Program-made: the position numbers and the translations under genes
The notes under the pieces: model-generated
What the model was told of the DNA's origin: nothing
The model's database searches: none
The model's input: the letters and a program-made list of their open reading frames with translations, nothing else
Shown here: piece after piece, positions 40,116 through 48,527 of the stretch
How the letters are laid out: the number at the start of each line of letters is the position of its first letter
How positions within the stretch are numbered: the first letter of the stretch is position 1
Origin: an uncultured Clostridia bacterium
Lineage (GTDB): Bacteria > Bacillota > Clostridia > Oscillospirales > Ruminococcaceae
Length of the DNA stretch: 64,000 bases
Direction of reading: 5' to 3'
Assembly (NCBI GenBank): GCA_947625915.1
Contig: CANQPX010000005.1
Coordinates: 1-64,000 of the forward strand

Positions 40116-41033
40116 CTATCTGATGATCTCTATCCCGCTTATTGAAATTTTTTTGATATCCGGGTCTATCTCGTTAAGCAGACCAACCGCTTCGGCAATA
40201 TTGCAGTAAAACACCTTAAAGCCGTAAATATCGGTCATATTGCAGTTAAGGGCTTGTCTGTAAAGTTCCATGCTTTTTTCCAGATCCTTCAATTGCAGAT
40301 AGGCAAGCGAACAGCCGCCGAGGGCAAAAGCATAGTTCTTTTTTTCTTTTAACGAGCGTTGAAAATATTCAAGCGCGGAGTTCCCGTCGCCTTTTTTCAG
40401 GTATGCAAGTCCTATATCCGTATACAGGAAATCGAGGTCGCAGTTTCTCGAAAGCAGCAGATCGTAAACTTCCACCGCTTCATCAAAGCAGCCGTTCTGA
40501 ACAAGACATCTTGCTTCCAGCACATACACATCGTCCGGGTCAAAGCCGTTTTCCACCGCACAGCGGAAATTTTTCACAGCATTTGAGGGATATCCCATTA
40601 ATTGGTAGCATCTTCCCATATAATAAGACAGCACTGCTTTCTGCATATCGGAAAGTTCACCGTTCTTCTCTACCTCTTTAAGTTTTTCCAGCGCTTCCGC
40701 ATAGCTTAGCATTTCCATATCTATGAGCGACTCGCAGATAAGCGAAGCGTTTTTTCCCGAAAAGCAGCTGTAGATCCTTCTTCTGTCGAAGGGATCTTCC
40801 TTGTTGAGGATATATCTGAGGTCGCGTCTGCCGAAAGCGAAATAAGCTAACACCGAAAAAATAAACGCCGCAGCGATGCTCAGAAGTATGACCGCATAGT
40901 AATACGCCGCTCCCTGTTCGCCGAGGATATCATGACCCAGATATCCTCCCGCAAGGCTGAACACTATCATATGCACGAGCAGCCACGGGGAGAAATCCGC
41001 CCAGAAGCCGGCAAGTTTCCTAAAAAAATTCAT
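40116..41033 (-). CDS. membrane-anchored TPR protein
   Basis: 305 aa. Two N-terminal membrane spans (WLLVHMIVFSLAGGYLG and YAVILLSIAAAFIFSVLAYF) are followed by a cytosolic domain of tetratricopeptide-like helices (for example AVLSYYMGRCYQLMGYPSNA and GLAYLKKGDGNSALEYFQRS). The start at ATG 41033 (MNFFRKLAGFW) has a weak GGGAATGG site. It lies between the SRP RNA and dnaX with 13 bases to dnaX, so it is probably cotranscribed. Specific role unknown. Confidence 0.75.
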   Translation of the reverse strand: MNFFRKLAGFWADFSPWLLVHMIVFSLAGGYLGHDILGEQGAAYYYAVILLSIAAAFIFSVLAYFAFGRRDLRYILNKEDPFDRRRIYSCFSGKNASLICESLIDMEMLSYAEALEKLKEVEKNGELSDMQKAVLSYYMGRCYQLMGYPSNAVKNFRCAVENGFDPDDVYVLEARCLVQNGCFDEAVEVYDLLLSRNCDLDFLYTDIGLAYLKKGDGNSALEYFQRSLKEKKNYAFALGGCSLAYLQLKDLEKSMELYRQALNCNMTDIYGFKVFYCNIAEAVGLLNEIDPDIKKISISGIEIIR

Positions 41034-41074
41034 AGACCATTCCCCGTCAAAAAAGCATATCCGAAATAAAAAGT

Positions 41075-41200
41075 ATCCGGTACATAGGCGTGCAGGCTTG
41101 CTGCGGCACACGAAACGTTCCGCTTAATGCTGCTCGGTTCCCCGCCTGACATGGTTCACGGTGTTTTGTTGCACAGGGCCCGCACACCTATATACCGGAT
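41075..41200 (-). ncRNA. ffs: signal recognition particle RNA (small bacterial type)
   Basis: The invariant core reads GTGAACCATGTCAGGC, GGGGAACC (GGAA tetraloop) and GAGCAGCATTAAG on the minus strand. The ends pair over about 20 bases (ATCCGGTATATAGG with CCTATGTACCGGAT). It binds Ffh in protein targeting. Placement upstream of dnaX is common in Firmicutes. Confidence 0.93.
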
Positions 41201-41218
41201 AAATCCGTAATTGATATT

Positions 41219-41247
41219 ATTATAACACGATACCGCCGATATTGCAA
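41219..41247 (-). promoter_or_regulatory. SRP RNA promoter
   Basis: Minus strand: TTGCAA (41247-41242), 17 bases, TATAAT (41224-41219). Confidence 0.8.
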
Positions 41248-41317
41248 GCATTTTTTCAATTTTCATCAAAAAAAGTTTTTTTTGCATTTCCTCGGCGTAA
41301 AAAATGTGAAAAGCGCA

Positions 41318-41348
41318 GGAGCCGTTCCGGTGTCTGCGGAACGGCTCC
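41318..41348 (-). terminator. hairpin downstream of the pseudokinase gene
   Basis: GGAGCCGTTCCG (41318-41329) pairs with CGGAACGGCTCC (41337-41348). The T tract is not adjacent, so efficiency is uncertain. Confidence 0.6.
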
Positions 41349-41360
41349 GAGCGTAAAGGA

Positions 41361-43190
41361 TCAATCAAAAAAAGTTATCACCACATCGGGTTCGCCCGTT
41401 ACCGGAACGCTTGTCTCTGCGGTCTCTTCCGGAGCGGGTCCCGAAGTTTCCGTAACTGTCTCCGTTTCCGTTTTAGGAGGGTTTTTAGCCACGAACACCG
41501 TAAGCGTCTCGCCTATTTCGACATCGATCTTTTCGCCTGCTTCTTTGCTTGTTTTGTAAACGTAGCCTTCCAGCACGTCCTCGGTAAGTTCTTCTTTTTC
41601 CTCATACTTTATGCCGAGGCTGTCAAGCTTAGTGAAGTAGTCTTTTTTGTTCATGCCCTCATATTCGGGTATGGTAATATATTTCGGACCAAGGCTGACT
41701 TTTACTGTGATCTCCGCGCCTTCCTCATAGATATCGTTTTCTGGGATAGACTGTGAGAATATCTGACCTCTTGCGAACTCATCGTTATACTCATACTCGG
41801 GTGTAAATACAAGGCTGCTGTAGCCTGCCGAAGAACTTACCGCGTCATATGTCATGCCGGTAAGGTCGTTCATAACATACACCATAACGTTGCTTTGTTC
41901 GGAAGTGGTAGTTATCACGGAAGCTTCCGTGATCGGAGCGATAGTTACCGAAGTCGTATACGCAGAGTCAGGCTCTGAGCCGTTGTCCGTTATGGTAGAA
42001 AGTCCCGAATTTACGTTTGTGTTATATCTTCCGCTGGTATCATCGAGTTTGCTTATGACCACCATAAGCAGGAAGAACATTCCCACGCAAAGTATTATTG
42101 CGATGATCATTATGAACAAGCTGTGTCTGCTCGGAACGGAACTTTTCTTTTTCTTCTTTTTTCTGCCGCTTCCCTGTCTTGGGATAGTGATAGTCTGGGT
42201 ACTTGACGAAGAAAGCCTTGACGAGCCGTATTCGGGCTGTTCAAACAGCTGTGTAACGAGTTCGGTGATAGTCTGTATACGCATTTCGCCGTTAAGGCAA
42301 AGACCGTTCATTATTACTCTTGAAACATTTGAAGGAATACTGTGGTCTATTTTTGCGGGTTCTTTGAGTTCATCGCCTGACATTCTCGTTACCGCGTCAT
42401 CGGGGACCGTACCTGTAAGTATGCGGTAAAGCAGCGCAGATATGCCGTAGACGTCCGTCCAAGTTCCCTGCCAGTTGTTGGAACTGTACTGTTCGGGAGC
42501 GGCATAGCCGTTGTATATTTCGGGTATAAGTTCCGTATTGGAAGTCCTTGCGTCGGCGATGCAGAAACCTGTAAGTTTAAGTTCGCCCTTTTCGGTAATG
42601 ATGATATTTTCGGGAGAGATCCCTCTATGGATAAGACCCGCGTTATGGACGAGTGAAAGAGTTGTAAATATGGGCGGGAAAAGCTTTTTGACTTCTTCCC
42701 AAGAAAGTTTTCCCGAATGTTGTTTAAGGTACTCGCCGAGGGTGCAGCCGTCGAGCCAGCCGAACACGGCGTAAGCGGTATTGTTGTCGCCGAACATATC
42801 TATTGCGGCGTTTATGTGGTTAAGCGTGCGCATTTTCGAGAGTATCTTGTTAAGTTCAACGAACTCCGAGAGCAAAGTTTTATACTGAGCCACGCAGTTC
42901 GGATCAACGTTTATGACCGGACCGCCTTTTTCGCGTTTACAGAGCGGATCGGGCATATACTCCTTTATAACGACTTTAGTTTCGGTAATGGTATCAAATC
43001 CGATGTATGAAGCGCTTTCGCCGTTATATCCGCAGAGTTTTCCGACCATATATCTGTCATTTAGCATAGTTCCGGGAGCGAGGTATGAAGGAAGATGGGG
43101 TGCGCCCATATGGTAGCCGCACCGTGGGCAGACCTCAGCATTTTCGTCTATCGGCTCCATGCAGCCGTAGCAAAGATTAAAGCGTTCCAA
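41361..43190 (-). CDS. PASTA-domain protein kinase homologue, probable pseudokinase
   Basis: 609 aa. The N-terminal zinc ribbon (C7, C10, C21, C24) is followed by a kinase fold (about 40-315), a Lys-rich stretch, one membrane span (LFIMIIAIILCVGMFFLLMV) and extracellular PASTA-like repeats (for example YITIPEYEGMNKKDYFTKLDSLGIKYE), ending in a Thr/Glu/Pro tail. The ATP Lys (K76, VVIKEY) and Asn195 are kept. The catalytic HRD reads HRG (G190), and DFG reads GFC (G208), so both essential Asp are missing. It likely acts as a non-catalytic sensor of cell-wall fragments or a scaffold; that is inference. Confidence 0.85.
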   Translation of the reverse strand: MERFNLCYGCMEPIDENAEVCPRCGYHMGAPHLPSYLAPGTMLNDRYMVGKLCGYNGESASYIGFDTITETKVVIKEYMPDPLCKREKGGPVINVDPNCVAQYKTLLSEFVELNKILSKMRTLNHINAAIDMFGDNNTAYAVFGWLDGCTLGEYLKQHSGKLSWEEVKKLFPPIFTTLSLVHNAGLIHRGISPENIIITEKGELKLTGFCIADARTSNTELIPEIYNGYAAPEQYSSNNWQGTWTDVYGISALLYRILTGTVPDDAVTRMSGDELKEPAKIDHSIPSNVSRVIMNGLCLNGEMRIQTITELVTQLFEQPEYGSSRLSSSSTQTITIPRQGSGRKKKKKKSSVPSRHSLFIMIIAIILCVGMFFLLMVVISKLDDTSGRYNTNVNSGLSTITDNGSEPDSAYTTSVTIAPITEASVITTTSEQSNVMVYVMNDLTGMTYDAVSSSAGYSSLVFTPEYEYNDEFARGQIFSQSIPENDIYEEGAEITVKVSLGPKYITIPEYEGMNKKDYFTKLDSLGIKYEEKEELTEDVLEGYVYKTSKEAGEKIDVEIGETLTVFVAKNPPKTETETVTETSGPAPEETAETSVPVTGEPDVVITFFD

Positions 43191-44097
43191 TACATTCCCT
43201 CCTCCTTAAAAGAATAAAAAGCAGCCTTCCGCTATAAAAATGATATCAGCAAAACAAGCATTTGTCAATGCAAATTCCCATATCGTATACAATTTGTAAT
43301 AATTGTAATCGTATTGTAACAAATACGCAGGTGCAAACGATCCTGTCTCACACCATAATGTTCTAATTATATCAAAAAAAATCTCAGCCGTCAAGTAAAA
43401 CCATCAAAATATGTTATTTTCAACTGAAATGAACATCAGACAGCCTTATTTTTACAGCAAATCAGCAATTATATGGTTCCCGAGCCGTTCAATATATTTA
43501 TGCGGCAAAAGGCTCAGCGTTTTTTTGTAATGATCGTCCAAATAAATTATACACCAAATCATTTTAAAATTTCAAGTCAATTATATACAGAATATACACA
43601 AAAGTAATAATTTTTTTAGTTATAATGTATAAAGTTTAATTTTTTGGCACTTTTTTATTGACAAATAGCGTCATTTTGTATTATCATTTAACCAAATAAT
43701 TCCGAAAATGCAAAAATTTCACTTTTTTATTAAGATCTGCCTTGCAAGAAACTGCAAGGCAGAACAAAAGTGCAGGAACACGTTTTTCGTGTGTCATAAA
43801 TTTCCGTTATTTCTGAATTATATTAAAACAATGAATCGATCGCATCATTATGCCATATTAAGATATTTTTTGCAGTGATATTATACATTTTTCGCAGTAT
43901 ATCCCGATAAAGCTGTTTTTTACACCACATCATATACGCTGTGCACTGTATTATCACGGGAAAAATTTCGGCGTATTTATCAAAGCCGCCCTTCATTTGT
44001 CGAAAAATGGAAAAATTACTTGATAATTTAATATTAAAAATCATAATTTTTTATGGTAATATATGGATAATGATAAAAATTGGGAGGAATTAGTAAA
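43191..44097. other. long AT-rich intergenic region
   Basis: About 900 bases. It contains a strong inverted repeat CTGCCTTGCA/TGCAAGGCAG (43737-43746 with 43753-43762) and a possible rightward promoter (TTGACA at about 43658). No clear gene beyond the weak frame at 43823-44044. Confidence 0.5.
43823..44044 (-). CDS. possible small protein, 73 aa, doubtful
   Basis: The open frame has a plausible amino-acid mix (IIQCTAYMMWCKKQLYRDIL) but no ribosome site at 44044 or at the internal ATG 43993, and no recognised family. It could be a gene relic or chance in AT-rich DNA. Confidence 0.2.
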   Translation of the reverse strand: MIFNIKLSSNFSIFRQMKGGFDKYAEIFPVIIQCTAYMMWCKKQLYRDILRKMYNITAKNILIWHNDAIDSLF

Positions 44098-44922
44098 ATG
44101 TCAAACCAAAAAAATCAAAAGATCCGCAGTTCCAAAAGCGACCCGAAACTCCTTATCGGCGAAGAAAGCGTTGATTTTGCCAAACAATGCGCTTCCGCTG
44201 CCGAAACAGCGGGCTATGTCGTAAGAATGTGTGCCGCCGAAGGAACAGCGCTTTTCTCCGAGATCAAAAGCTTCATGCCCGACTTTGTGCTTTGCAGCGC
44301 GATAATGCCCGGCGGCGGTGCGCTCGATCTTATAGAAAAGACAAGATCCCTCGAACATAAGCCGTTTTTTGTCGTAACTTCGTCCTATAAGAATACTTAC
44401 GCCGAAAAAGAGATAATGTCCGTCAGGAACGCCTATCTTATGCTAAAACCCTTTGAAGCGTCTGCATTTGTAAAGACGATAGACCACATCAGCCCCGAAG
44501 ATCTTGCCGACCTGACCGCGGGCTACAGCAAAGACAAGGAAACACGGCTCGAAATGATCGTCACCGACATAATACATCAGATCGGCATACCTGCCCACAT
44601 AAAAGGCTACCATTATTTACGGGAGGCGATAATACTTTCCATAAACGATCCCGAAATGCTCGAGAGCATAACAAAACTGCTCTACCCCACCGTAGCCGAA
44701 AAATTTTCCACCACTCCTTCCCGTGTGGAACGCGCCATACGCCATGCTATCGAAACGGCATGGGACAGAGGAGATGTTGACATACTTAACGGAATGTTCG
44801 GCTACACCATCAGCGTCGGGAAAGGCAAACCCACCAATTCCGAATTCATCGCACTCATAACCGATGATCTGCGTCTGAAATTCAAGCTTCGGGGCGATGT
44901 CCGTGAAGCAAGTGCCAATTAA
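44098..44922 (+). CDS. spo0A: Spo0A homologue with a degenerate receiver
   Basis: 274 aa. The C-terminal DNA-binding domain is clearly Spo0A ([70 protein letters not shown]). In the receiver half (about 15-130) the phospho-acceptor Asp is Ser67 (VLCSAIMP), the acidic pair is GEE (E22, E23), while Thr in VVTSSY and Lys in LKPFE remain. ATG 44098 follows GGAGG. It is a single gene with its own terminator. Confidence 0.93.
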   Translation: MSNQKNQKIRSSKSDPKLLIGEESVDFAKQCASAAETAGYVVRMCAAEGTALFSEIKSFMPDFVLCSAIMPGGGALDLIEKTRSLEHKPFFVVTSSYKNTYAEKEIMSVRNAYLMLKPFEASAFVKTIDHISPEDLADLTAGYSKDKETRLEMIVTDIIHQIGIPAHIKGYHYLREAIILSINDPEMLESITKLLYPTVAEKFSTTPSRVERAIRHAIETAWDRGDVDILNGMFGYTISVGKGKPTNSEFIALITDDLRLKFKLRGDVREASAN

Positions 44923-44937
44923 CAACATTCTTTTCCG

Positions 44938-44986
44938 CTCACTCATCACCGCTGTTCTTACGGCGGGGTGAGTGAGTTTTTTTGTG
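44938..44986 (+). terminator. terminator of the Spo0A-like gene
   Basis: CTCACTCA (44938-44945) pairs with TGAGTGAG before T7, with an inner CACC/GGTG and CGC/GCG stem. Confidence 0.85.
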
Positions 44987-45241
44987 CGGTGCTGCCTTAA
45001 CATTTTTGGGAACACTTTTTCCGCGTTCGTGCCGCAGAACGGATATAACTTAAAAAAAACAGAATTTTTTCTTTGTTTTTCGGGATCTTTTTGAACTTTT
45101 CAGCGCATATCGGAATAATTGCACAACAAAACCGCGTGCCGACTTTTGCTTTGTAAGAAAAATATACATCTGCTGCTTGAAATTTTCACGAAAATGTGCA
45201 ATAATCTTTATATCTGATATTATAAGAAAGGATATTTCAAA
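44987..45241. other. intergenic, nothing recognised
   Basis: AT-rich spacer upstream of the DUF368 gene. A leftward frame covering it continues antisense into DUF368 and is not credible. Confidence 0.5.
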
Positions 45242-46096
45242 ATGACTTTTTTTGACAAAGCAAAAGACAGCCTTATCCTTGTTCTCAAAGGCATGGCTAT
45301 AGGCATAGGCAACGCCATTCCCGGCGTAAGCGGCGGAACTATCGCCGTTGTAACGAAAATTTTCGATCGGCTCATAGCATCTATAGTCCCGAACATAAAA
45401 AAACTCATCAAAAATCTGCCTTTTCTGCTGCCTGTGGGTATAGGCATGGCAGCGGGAGTTTTCCTTACCGCGCTGCTGCTGGAACATCTTTTTGAAAATT
45501 ATTATGTGCCGACTCAGCTTTTCTTTATGGGACTTATCCTCGGAAGCGTTCCCACCGTATATCGGGAATGCTGCCGCGATGAAAAACATATCCGCCCCAT
45601 AAATCTCATACCGTTTTTCATAGGCGCAGGGTTTATGATATTCCTGCTTTTTGCGGGAGAAGGAAAGAGCCTTTTCACCGAAGGAGCAGCACTATCCGTC
45701 AGCGACATTATGCTTTACATCGTTATGGGGATCATCGGGGCTGCGGCAATGATAATACCGGGCGTAAGCGGTTCAATGATAATGAAAATTTTCGGAGCAT
45801 ACGATCCGATAATTTCCGCAGTTGCAAACTTAGACATACCTGTTCTTGCGGTATTTGCCGTGGGAGCGGTGATAGGGCTTTTCGGGGCGGTAAAGATAAT
45901 AGATATCGTTATCAAGAAATACCGTCAGGGAACATATTGTCTTATTTTAGGACTTATAGCAGGATCGCTTGCACATATTTATCCTGCGGGATTTCGTTTC
46001 AACGCGCAGGGGATCGTTGGGATAGTTTTTTTGGTTGTGGGAATGGCGATACCGTATCTTACGGAACTTCCTTCAAAGCGAAGCGGTAATAAATAA
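45242..46096 (+). CDS. popT: DUF368/PopT-type undecaprenyl-phosphate transporter
   Basis: 284 aa, about eight membrane spans. Two inverted family signatures are present: AIGIGNAIPGVSGGTIAVV (near residue 21) and AAAMIIPGVSGSMIMKIFGAYDPII (near residue 170). DUF368 proteins were shown in other bacteria to return the C55 lipid carrier across the membrane for cell-wall synthesis. ATG 45242 follows AAAGGA. Confidence 0.88.
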   Translation: MTFFDKAKDSLILVLKGMAIGIGNAIPGVSGGTIAVVTKIFDRLIASIVPNIKKLIKNLPFLLPVGIGMAAGVFLTALLLEHLFENYYVPTQLFFMGLILGSVPTVYRECCRDEKHIRPINLIPFFIGAGFMIFLLFAGEGKSLFTEGAALSVSDIMLYIVMGIIGAAAMIIPGVSGSMIMKIFGAYDPIISAVANLDIPVLAVFAVGAVIGLFGAVKIIDIVIKKYRQGTYCLILGLIAGSLAHIYPAGFRFNAQGIVGIVFLVVGMAIPYLTELPSKRSGNK

Positions 46097-46097
46097 A

Positions 46098-46127
46098 CTG
46101 AAAGGACGGCGGGAGCCGTCCTTTCAG
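46098..46127. terminator. hairpin after the DUF368 gene
   Basis: CTGAAAGGACGGC (46098-46110) pairs perfectly with GCCGTCCTTTCAG (46115-46127). The core GGACGGC/GCCGTCC reappears in the malQ terminator at 46511-46546. Confidence 0.7.
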
Positions 46128-46297
46128 CTTGCTGAAAAAGTTTTTAACAATTTTGCGCGCAGCGCAAAATTGAGCAAAAAGTTCGCCAGCCTTTCAAGGC
46201 TGCGGGGTCTGAGGGAAAAACGAATGCTTCGCATTCGTCTAAGCCCCTCGCCGCCGAAACGAACGCAGTTCGTTTTTCGCAGAACGGCGGAACTCCT

Positions 46298-46460
46298 AAT
46301 GCCTTTAGGAGCTCCGCTGGGGGTGAATTGCTGTCGCAGACAGCAAGAGGGGGAAGCCCTGCGATAGAGGGCTTCCCCCTTGAACTAACAAATTATTTCT
46401 ATTTTTTCCTTGTCAAACAACCCTGTGAGTTGTTTGACAATACAGAGCAATTTGTTTTTT
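46298..46460. repeat. composite intergenic repeat, copy 1
   Basis: About 160 bases shared with 52552-52717. A GC-rich part (GCCTTTAGGAGCTCCGC ... AGGGGGAAGCCCTGCG) forms nested hairpins, then TTGTCAAACAAC/GTTGTTTGACAA (46410-46421 with 46429-46440), then GAGCAATTTG. The preceding 46180-46295 holds further small hairpins (CGAATGC/GCATTCG). No open frame with a ribosome site. Confidence 0.8.
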
Positions 46461-46510
46461 CTAAAAATGATCCGTTGTTTGACCAAAAACTTATATTATG
46501 CTTTATCGAC

Positions 46511-46546
46511 AAATTTAAAGGACGGCATGAGCCGTCCTTTAAATTT
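46511..46546 (-). terminator. malQ terminator
   Basis: AAATTTAAAGGACGGC (46511-46526) pairs perfectly with its complement (46531-46546), ATGA loop. Confidence 0.8.
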
Positions 46547-46549
46547 ATA

Positions 46550-48076
46550 TTACTTCTTTATAAATTTTACTTTTATCTTCTTCTTTTCCGGAACGCGGAA
46601 ATACCGCTTCGCATATTCCAGTACCCTCTCCGAAAGCCGCTTGTTAAGTTCATCGCCTTTGAGTCTCCATGACCAATTCCCGCCGCCGATAGTTGAGGGA
46701 ACGTTCATTCTCGCTTCCGAACCAAGCCCGAGAAGATCCTGCATCTGTATTATCACCAAGTCGGAAACACTTGCATATGCCGTGCGGATCATTCCCCAGT
46801 TTATGCCTTCTTTTTTGCGGAGAGACATATATTTTTTTGCATTTTTGCGGGTCTTTTTGTCGGAACTCGTGTACCAGCCCACCGCAGTGTCATTATCATG
46901 CGTTCCGATATAAGTAACGCTGTTGCGGACATGATTATGGGGAAGATAATTGCTGTTCTCACCGCCGAAAGCAAATTCCAGCACGTTCATTCCCGGGAAA
47001 CCCGACTCTTTCAGCATCTTCCTTACGTCCGCCGTAAGGAAACCGAGATCTTCCGCCACGAGCGCAACATTCCCGAGTTCTTCTTTTATCGCTCTGAAAA
47101 GCTTCATCGACGGTCCGGGGAGCCATTCACCTATCTCGGCAGTCTCGTTGCCGTAAGGTATCGCGTAAAAACTTTCAAATCCGCGGAAATGATCTATCCT
47201 TGTCAGGTCAAAAAGCCTGCATGAATATTTTACCCTTGCGATCCACCATTTGTAATGAGTTTTTTCCATGTACTCCCAGTCATACAAAGGATTGCCCCAA
47301 AGCTGTCCCGTCGGCGAAAAATCGTCGGGCGGGCAGCCTGCAACTTTTACCGGACGCCTGTCCTTATCAAGCATAAAAAGCTTCGGCGAAGCCCAGATAT
47401 CCGAACTGTCCATCGAAACATATATCGGCATATCGCCGTAGATCTTTATTCCCTTTGAATTGGCATATTTTTTCAGTGCATAATACTGTTCAAAGAATTT
47501 ATACTGGATAAATTTTACACAGTTTGCATCTTTTGCTAATAATTGGGAATATTTCTTGACCGTATCGGGCTTTCTCAGGCGGATATCGTCCTCCCACTCT
47601 GTCCACATAACATCTTTGAAATGCGCTTTGAGCGCGGTGAACAAAGCATAGTCATCAAGCCAGAAACTGTTTTTGCGGCAGAAATTTTCAAACGCTTCAC
47701 GCTGTTTCTCCGAAGCTTCGGAAGAAAATTTCGCAAAAGCCTTTTTAAATAGTATCTGTTTGAAACTGCCGAGTTTTCCGTAACTTTCAAAATGCCCTGT
47801 CTTTTCAATAACGTTCAGGTCGTGATCGTCCGCGCTTATCAGCCCTTCGTCAATGAGCGTTTCAAGGTCGATAAGCAGCGGATTTCCCGCATAAGCGGAA
47901 TAACTCTGATAAGGCGAGTCGCCGAAGCCCGTGGGTCCGATAGGAAGTATCTGCCAGTATTCCTGACCGCTTTCCGAAAGAAAATCAACGAATTTCCTTG
48001 CTTCATTGCCCATTGTTCCTATGCCGTATCTTCCCGGCAGAGAGGAAATATGAAGCAAAATGCCACAGCTATGCAT
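46550..48076 (-). CDS. malQ: 4-alpha-glucanotransferase (amylomaltase)
   Basis: 508 aa GH77 enzyme that transfers glucan units among malto-oligosaccharides. Markers are SCGILLHISSLPGRYGIG, YWQILPIGPTGFGDSPYQS, the RIDHFRGFE nucleophile region, VAEDLGFLTADVR (acid Glu) and YIGTHDNDTAVGW (transition-state Asp). ATG 48076 has AAAGGA at a good distance. No other starch genes adjoin it. Confidence 0.95.
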   Translation of the reverse strand: MHSCGILLHISSLPGRYGIGTMGNEARKFVDFLSESGQEYWQILPIGPTGFGDSPYQSYSAYAGNPLLIDLETLIDEGLISADDHDLNVIEKTGHFESYGKLGSFKQILFKKAFAKFSSEASEKQREAFENFCRKNSFWLDDYALFTALKAHFKDVMWTEWEDDIRLRKPDTVKKYSQLLAKDANCVKFIQYKFFEQYYALKKYANSKGIKIYGDMPIYVSMDSSDIWASPKLFMLDKDRRPVKVAGCPPDDFSPTGQLWGNPLYDWEYMEKTHYKWWIARVKYSCRLFDLTRIDHFRGFESFYAIPYGNETAEIGEWLPGPSMKLFRAIKEELGNVALVAEDLGFLTADVRKMLKESGFPGMNVLEFAFGGENSNYLPHNHVRNSVTYIGTHDNDTAVGWYTSSDKKTRKNAKKYMSLRKKEGINWGMIRTAYASVSDLVIIQMQDLLGLGSEARMNVPSTIGGGNWSWRLKGDELNKRLSERVLEYAKRYFRVPEKKKIKVKFIKK

Positions 48077-48107
48077 ATTTATCATTCCTTTGCAAATAAT
48101 TAATAAC

Positions 48108-48136
48108 ATTATACACCATGTTTACACGGATTTCAA
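48108..48136 (-). promoter_or_regulatory. malQ promoter
   Basis: Minus strand: TTGAAA (48136-48131), 17 bases, TATAAT (48113-48108). Confidence 0.75.
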
Positions 48137-48205
48137 GCGTTGTGTATAATTTGTCTCCGTAATTTTGAAAATATACGGAGAAAAAATATTAAGGAGTGTA
48201 AAAAG

Positions 48206-48340
48206 ATGAATAATCAGAACCAGAACCAGAACAACAGCCAGAACAGCAAGCAGGACCGCAGCGGCGGCAAGAACGGCAAAGGCGGCAGCAGCAGCGGAAG
48301 CAGCAACGGCAGCAACAGCAGCGATCAGAACGACAGATAG
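48206..48340 (+). CDS. 44-aa low-complexity Asn/Gln/Ser/Gly peptide
   Basis: ATG 48206 follows AAGGAG. The product starts MNNQNQNQNNSQNSKQDRSG and continues with Gly, Ser, Asn, Lys and Asp only; there is no hydrophobic residue after Met1. A clean terminator follows. Highly hydrophilic, intrinsically disordered. It could be a spore or stress-protective peptide, or a condensate-prone small protein; function unknown. Confidence 0.6.
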   Translation: MNNQNQNQNNSQNSKQDRSGGKNGKGGSSSGSSNGSNSSDQNDR

Positions 48341-48359
48341 TACCGTCTTTTAAGAGCGG

Positions 48360-48395
48360 ATCAGCCGTCGGGAAATCTCGGCGGCTGATTTTTTC
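48360..48395 (+). terminator. terminator of the small peptide gene
   Basis: ATCAGCCG (48360-48367) pairs with CGGCTGAT (48382-48389), then T5. Confidence 0.85.
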
Positions 48396-48465
48396 TGCGG
48401 AAAATATGCAAATTTTTGAATACAAAAAATTAAAAGGTTTTTAATTTGTCGATATATAAAATATG

Positions 48466-48494
48466 TTGACATGAACTTGGGTTTGAGTTATAAT
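48466..48494 (+). promoter_or_regulatory. cls promoter
   Basis: TTGACA (48466-48471), 17 bases, TATAAT (48489-48494). Confidence 0.85.
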
Positions 48495-48527
48495 AAGTTT
48501 GAATTTGTTTGTCGGAGGATTTAGATA

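Noticed and set aside
45050..45589. 179-codon minus frame over the DUF368 start
   Set aside because: Overlaps the conserved DUF368 N-terminal signature; no ribosome site.
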